A DNA stretch of 64,000 nucleotides. Source: Sphingopyxis microcysteis. Lineage in GTDB: Bacteria > Pseudomonadota > Alphaproteobacteria > Sphingomonadales > Sphingomonadaceae. This document shows positions 61,243-64,000 of this stretch, in pieces. The position numbers and the translations under genes were made by a program. The notes under the pieces are model-generated. The model had not been told where the DNA came from and did not search any database. It was given only the letters and a program-made list of their open reading frames with translations. How positions within the stretch are numbered: position 1 is the first letter of the stretch; each line of letters opens with the position of its first letter. The stretch covers positions 248,001 to 312,000 of the forward strand of contig NZ_JAANYY010000003.1 in the NCBI RefSeq assembly GCF_012274265.1. The letters run 5' to 3'.

Positions 61243-62178
61243 CTACGACGTCCCGAGCGCGAGATGATCGGTATGCGCGCCGGTGCACGACCGCTTCAAC
61301 GTATCGACAAGATGGTCGGCGAGCGCCCGCACTCGCGCCGGACGCAGCCGTGACGGCGGCGACAGCAGGTGCAGATACGCCTGCGGCAGCGACCAGTCGG
61401 TCAGGATGCGGACGAGCGCGCCCGACGCCAGCGCTTCCTCTGCAATGAAGTCGGGCAGCGCCGCGATACCGCCGTCCGCGATCAGCAGCGGGATCATGAT
61501 GTCGCCATTGTTGGTGAACAACGGCCCGGTCGGGATCACCGTCGCATCCTCCCCGCCGCGATGAAAACGCAGCGGCGACGTGCGCTCACGGTGGCCGTAG
61601 CCGATCAGCCGATGACCGGCGAGGTCGAGCGGATGACGCGGGGTGCCGTGCTGCGCCAGATAGGCGGGACTGGCAATCAGGGACGCCGCGACCGGCGAAA
61701 TGGTGCGCGCGAGCAGGCTGCTGTCCTCCATCGTCGCGATGCGCAGCCCCAGGTCGATGCCCTCGGCGACCAGATCGTGGCGCGCGTCGCTCAGCATCAC
61801 GTCGATCTCGACCGCCGGGTGCATCGCCAGAAAGGCGGCAATCGGCCCGCCGAGCACCTTGATCCCGAAACTCATCGGCGCGGCGAGGCGGATCGGGCCT
61901 GCCAGGTCGACGCGGTCGCCGCGCGCCGCCTCGGTCGCCGCGGTCGCCGCCGCGACCATCGCCTGCGCCTCGCCGAGCAACCCTGCGCCGGCGGTCGAGA
62001 CGGTGACAGTGCGCGAGCTGCGATGGAGCAGCGCAATGCCGAGCGATGTTTCGAGGCGGGTCACCGCCTTTGATACGCTGGCCTTCGACATCCCCAGCGA
62101 TGCGGCCGCGGCCGTGAAGCTGCCACTGTCGGCGACCGCGGCGAAACAGGCCCAGCCTTCGTAATCGGGTAAGGACAC
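61243..62178 (-). CDS. LysR-family transcriptional regulator
   Basis: About 311 residues from GTG 62178, which has GAGGAG six bases before. A GTG at 62199 would put the start inside a repeat arm. N-terminal helix-turn-helix (FTAAAASLGMSKASVSKAVTRLE) and a periplasmic-binding-protein-like effector domain complete the LysR plan. It is divergent from pirin and azoR, a common arrangement in which the regulator controls both genes. Confidence 0.92.
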   Translation of the reverse strand: MSLPDYEGWACFAAVADSGSFTAAAASLGMSKASVSKAVTRLETSLGIALLHRSSRTVTVSTAGAGLLGEAQAMVAAATAATEAARGDRVDLAGPIRLAAPMSFGIKVLGGPIAAFLAMHPAVEIDVMLSDARHDLVAEGIDLGLRIATMEDSSLLARTISPVAASLIASPAYLAQHGTPRHPLDLAGHRLIGYGHRERTSPLRFHRGGEDATVIPTGPLFTNNGDIMIPLLIADGGIAALPDFIAEEALASGALVRILTDWSLPQAYLHLLSPPSRLRPARVRALADHLVDTLKRSCTGAHTDHLALGTS

Positions 62179-62198
62179 GGATGGCTCCTCGAACTTCA

Positions 62199-62265
62199 CC
62201 GTAGCCCTGAGCTTGTCGAAGGGCGCTTCTCGGATAGGCGCCCTTCGACAAGCTCAGGGCTACGG
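62199..62265. repeat. Perfect inverted repeat, family G
   Basis: CCGTAGCCCTGAGCTTGTCG (continuing AAGGGCGC) and its exact complement form a 28-base stem around TTCTCGGATAG. It lies between the divergent LysR and pirin genes. An imperfect relative is at 7671-7750. Confidence 0.88.
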
Positions 62266-62413
62266 TGCTTGCTGCAACAATTATCACGATTATGGAAACG
62301 ATAGATTTCCATCTACGCTATTTTAGAAACAATCCCAACGACTATCTTGTCCTCAACACCGCAGCGCCGCCGGGCATCCCGCCGAGGCGCAACGCGACAG
62401 AAAGGACAAGGCC

Positions 62414-63112
62414 ATGATCGACATTCGCAAATTCGACACGCTGGGCCACGCCAACCACGGCTGGCTCGACGCCCGCCATCATTTTTCCTTCGCCAACTAT
62501 TATGACGAAGGCCGGATGGGCTGGGGCGCGCTGCGTGTGTGGAACGACGACGCCATTGCGGCGCAGTCGGGTTTCCCGCCGCATCCGCACCGCGACATGG
62601 AAATCATCACCTATGTCCGCACCGGCGCGATCACCCACCGCGACAGCATGGGCAATCAGGGCCGCACCGCGGCGGGCGATGTCCAGGTGATGAGCGCCGG
62701 CACCGGGGTGACGCACAGCGAGTTCAACCTGGAGGATGAGGAAACCACGCTGTTCCAGATCTGGATCATGCCCGATCAGGCTGGCGGAAACCCCGGCTGG
62801 GGGGCGCGCCAGTTCCCGCAGAACGATCGTTCGGGCCAGTTCGTCACGCTGGCGAGCGGCATCGAAGGCGACACCGACGCGTTGCCGATCCGCGCCAATG
62901 CCCGGGTGGCGGCGGCGACGGTAAACGCGGGTGAGAGCGTATCCTACGTTCTCGACGCCGGTCGCCACGCCTATCTGGTGGCTGCCAAGGGCCGCATCCG
63001 TGTCAACGGCACCGACGCCGATCCCCGCGACGGCATTGCGCTCCGCGATGTCGGGACGATCACGGTCGAGGCGCTCGACGACGCCGAGCTGGTGCTCGTC
63101 GACAGCCTCTAA
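62414..63112 (+). CDS. Pirin-family protein (YhhW-like)
   Basis: A 232-residue bicupin. Metal ligands H57, H59, H101 and E103 (FPPHPHRDMEI and GVTHSEFN) match pirin and quercetinase YhhW. Some members open quercetin-type flavonols, others only sense redox. Co-oriented with azoR and divergent from LysR, it may belong to a quinone or flavonoid response. GAAAGGACAAGGCC precedes the ATG. Confidence 0.92.
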   Translation: MIDIRKFDTLGHANHGWLDARHHFSFANYYDEGRMGWGALRVWNDDAIAAQSGFPPHPHRDMEIITYVRTGAITHRDSMGNQGRTAAGDVQVMSAGTGVTHSEFNLEDEETTLFQIWIMPDQAGGNPGWGARQFPQNDRSGQFVTLASGIEGDTDALPIRANARVAAATVNAGESVSYVLDAGRHAYLVAAKGRIRVNGTDADPRDGIALRDVGTITVEALDDAELVLVDSL

Positions 63113-63243
63113 AGCACCCCCCGGGCCGCCGATGTCCCTCCCCGACGGCGGCTCAACCCGTGCCACGAGCTTTCCCCAAGAATAGGGGCGGCTCGCGGCA
63201 CCCCCTCCCCTCCAAGTTCAACGTCCATCAAAGGAGTCTTTAA

Positions 63244-63840
63244 ATGTCGCATATTCTTCGCATCGACGCCTCGGCCCGCCACAGCGGATCGACCACCCGC
63301 CAGCTCGCCGACCAGCTCGTCGCCCGCCTGGTCGAACAGGGTTATGGCAGCGCCGTCACCCGCCGCGACCTCGCGCTCACCCCGCCCGCGCTGCTCACCG
63401 AAGCCTGGGTCGGCGCCAATTTCACCGAAGATGCCGATCGCAGCGACGATCAGCGCGCGGTGCTCGCCAGCTCGGACGAGTTGATCGCCGAACTCGAAGC
63501 CGCCGACACGATCGTCATCGGCGTGCCGGTCTATAACTTCGCCGTCCCCGCCGCACTGAAGGCGTGGATCGACCAGATCGCCCGCGCCCGCCGCACCTTC
63601 CGCTATACCGAAACCGGCCCCGAAGGGCTGCTCAAGGGCAAGAAGGCCTATCTGGTCGTCGCATCGGGCGGCGTGCCGGTCGGCAGCGACTATGATTTCG
63701 CGACCGGCTATCTGCGCCACGTCCTCGGCTTTGTCGGCATCACCGACGTCACCATCATCGAGGCGGGCCAGCAGATGATGGACAGCGAAGCAGTGAACCG
63801 CGCGACCGCCGCCATCGAAGAACTGAAGCAGGCCGCCTGA
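63244..63840 (+). CDS. azoR: FMN-dependent NADH-azoreductase / quinone reductase
   Basis: A 198-residue flavodoxin-fold enzyme. RIDASARHSGSTTRQLAD binds FMN phosphate, VPVYNFAVPAALKAWIDQIARA and VASGGVP complete the flavin site. It reduces quinones by two electrons and azo dyes incidentally. AAAGGAGTC precedes the ATG. Together with LysR and pirin it forms a likely electrophile/quinone response unit. Confidence 0.94.
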   Translation: MSHILRIDASARHSGSTTRQLADQLVARLVEQGYGSAVTRRDLALTPPALLTEAWVGANFTEDADRSDDQRAVLASSDELIAELEAADTIVIGVPVYNFAVPAALKAWIDQIARARRTFRYTETGPEGLLKGKKAYLVVASGGVPVGSDYDFATGYLRHVLGFVGITDVTIIEAGQQMMDSEAVNRATAAIEELKQAA

Positions 63841-63846
63841 TCGAGA

Positions 63847-63982
63847 ATCCTCCCTGTCGCGTAGCGATGGGGAGGTGGCAGCGCGTAGCGCTGACGGAGG
63901 GGCATTGGCACTACCGTAGCGGCCCCTCCACCATCGCCTGCCGCGACGGTTCCCCTCCCCATGGCTTCGCCACAGGGAGGAT
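63847..63982. repeat. Intergenic repeat, family B
   Basis: ATCCTCCCTGTCGCGTAGCG and CCACAGGGAGGATT ends with the shared inner blocks. Begins seven bases after the azoR stop. Confidence 0.87.
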
Positions 63983-64000
63983 TTTTCCTCATCGTCATCC

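Overview
The window is high-GC alphaproteobacterial chromosome, almost certainly from the Sphingomonadaceae and most like Sphingopyxis. Evidence: a CtrA cell-cycle regulator with its own TTAA-N7-TTAA box and GANTC sites, a proA/nadD/rsfS/rlmH/envC/ctpA cluster, exosortase-A-type glycosylation genes, several periplasmic S9/M16/M28 peptidases, and many short palindromic intergenic repeats. No phage, transposase, integrase, rRNA or CRISPR array was seen. One tRNA, tRNA-Arg(TCT), is present.

Layout. 0.2-2.5 kb: a yfiR-yfiN-yfiB c-di-GMP signalling operon. 2.6-6.1 kb: galU, aqpZ, a soluble chemoreceptor and a small lipoprotein. 6.2-7.6 kb: an S24 (CI-like) repressor divergent from a small Cro-like protein and a coupled unknown, with palindromic operators between. 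7.8-11.5 kb: a membrane protein and an XrtA-type glycosyltransferase, divergent from a small ORF and an O-glycosylation ligase. 11.5-16.5 kb: topoisomerase IB, an MscS channel, MaoC, thiolase, a CMD-fold protein and an ABM protein. 16.9-19.0 kb: iron region with bfd-bfr and a 139-aa unknown, both preceded by TGCGA-N5-TCGCA palindromes. 19.2-21.4 kb: purS-purQ, a queuosine-precursor transporter and the tRNA. 21.4-28.5 kb: VOC protein/SoxR, M16 protease, a lipid-modification pair and a diguanylate cyclase. 28.6-30.6 kb: a bacterial lipoxygenase. 30.7-35.6 kb: purC, enoyl-CoA hydratase, PhoD and a DUF3667-type protein.

35.7-42.5 kb: proA, an unknown, a ParDE-like toxin-antitoxin pair, then nadD-rsfS-rlmH-envC-ctpA, with many stop/start overlaps. 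42.6-49.3 kb: dsbB-coq7, an exported protein, an S9 peptidase, pmbA/tldE and a CysQ-like phosphatase. 49.5-52.2 kb: the alpha operon rpsM-rpsK-rpoA-rplQ, cut off from the usual secY/adk side and carrying a repeat between rpoA and rplQ. 52.3-60.1 kb: an XRE regulator, prolyl oligopeptidase with coupled fRMsr, three small secreted envelope proteins (two are tandem paralogs), an M28 peptidase and a PilZ protein. 60.3-63.8 kb: ctrA, then a LysR gene divergent from pirin and azoR.

The best candidates for new biology are the repressor/Cro-like switch at 6.2-7.6 kb, the toxin-antitoxin pair fused by overlap to essential nadD with an apparently leaderless promoter, the iron-box and leader-terminator arrangement at 17.35-17.48 kb, and the stand-alone lipoxygenase. 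All calls come from reading the sequence. Family names rest on motif recognition, not on database searches.
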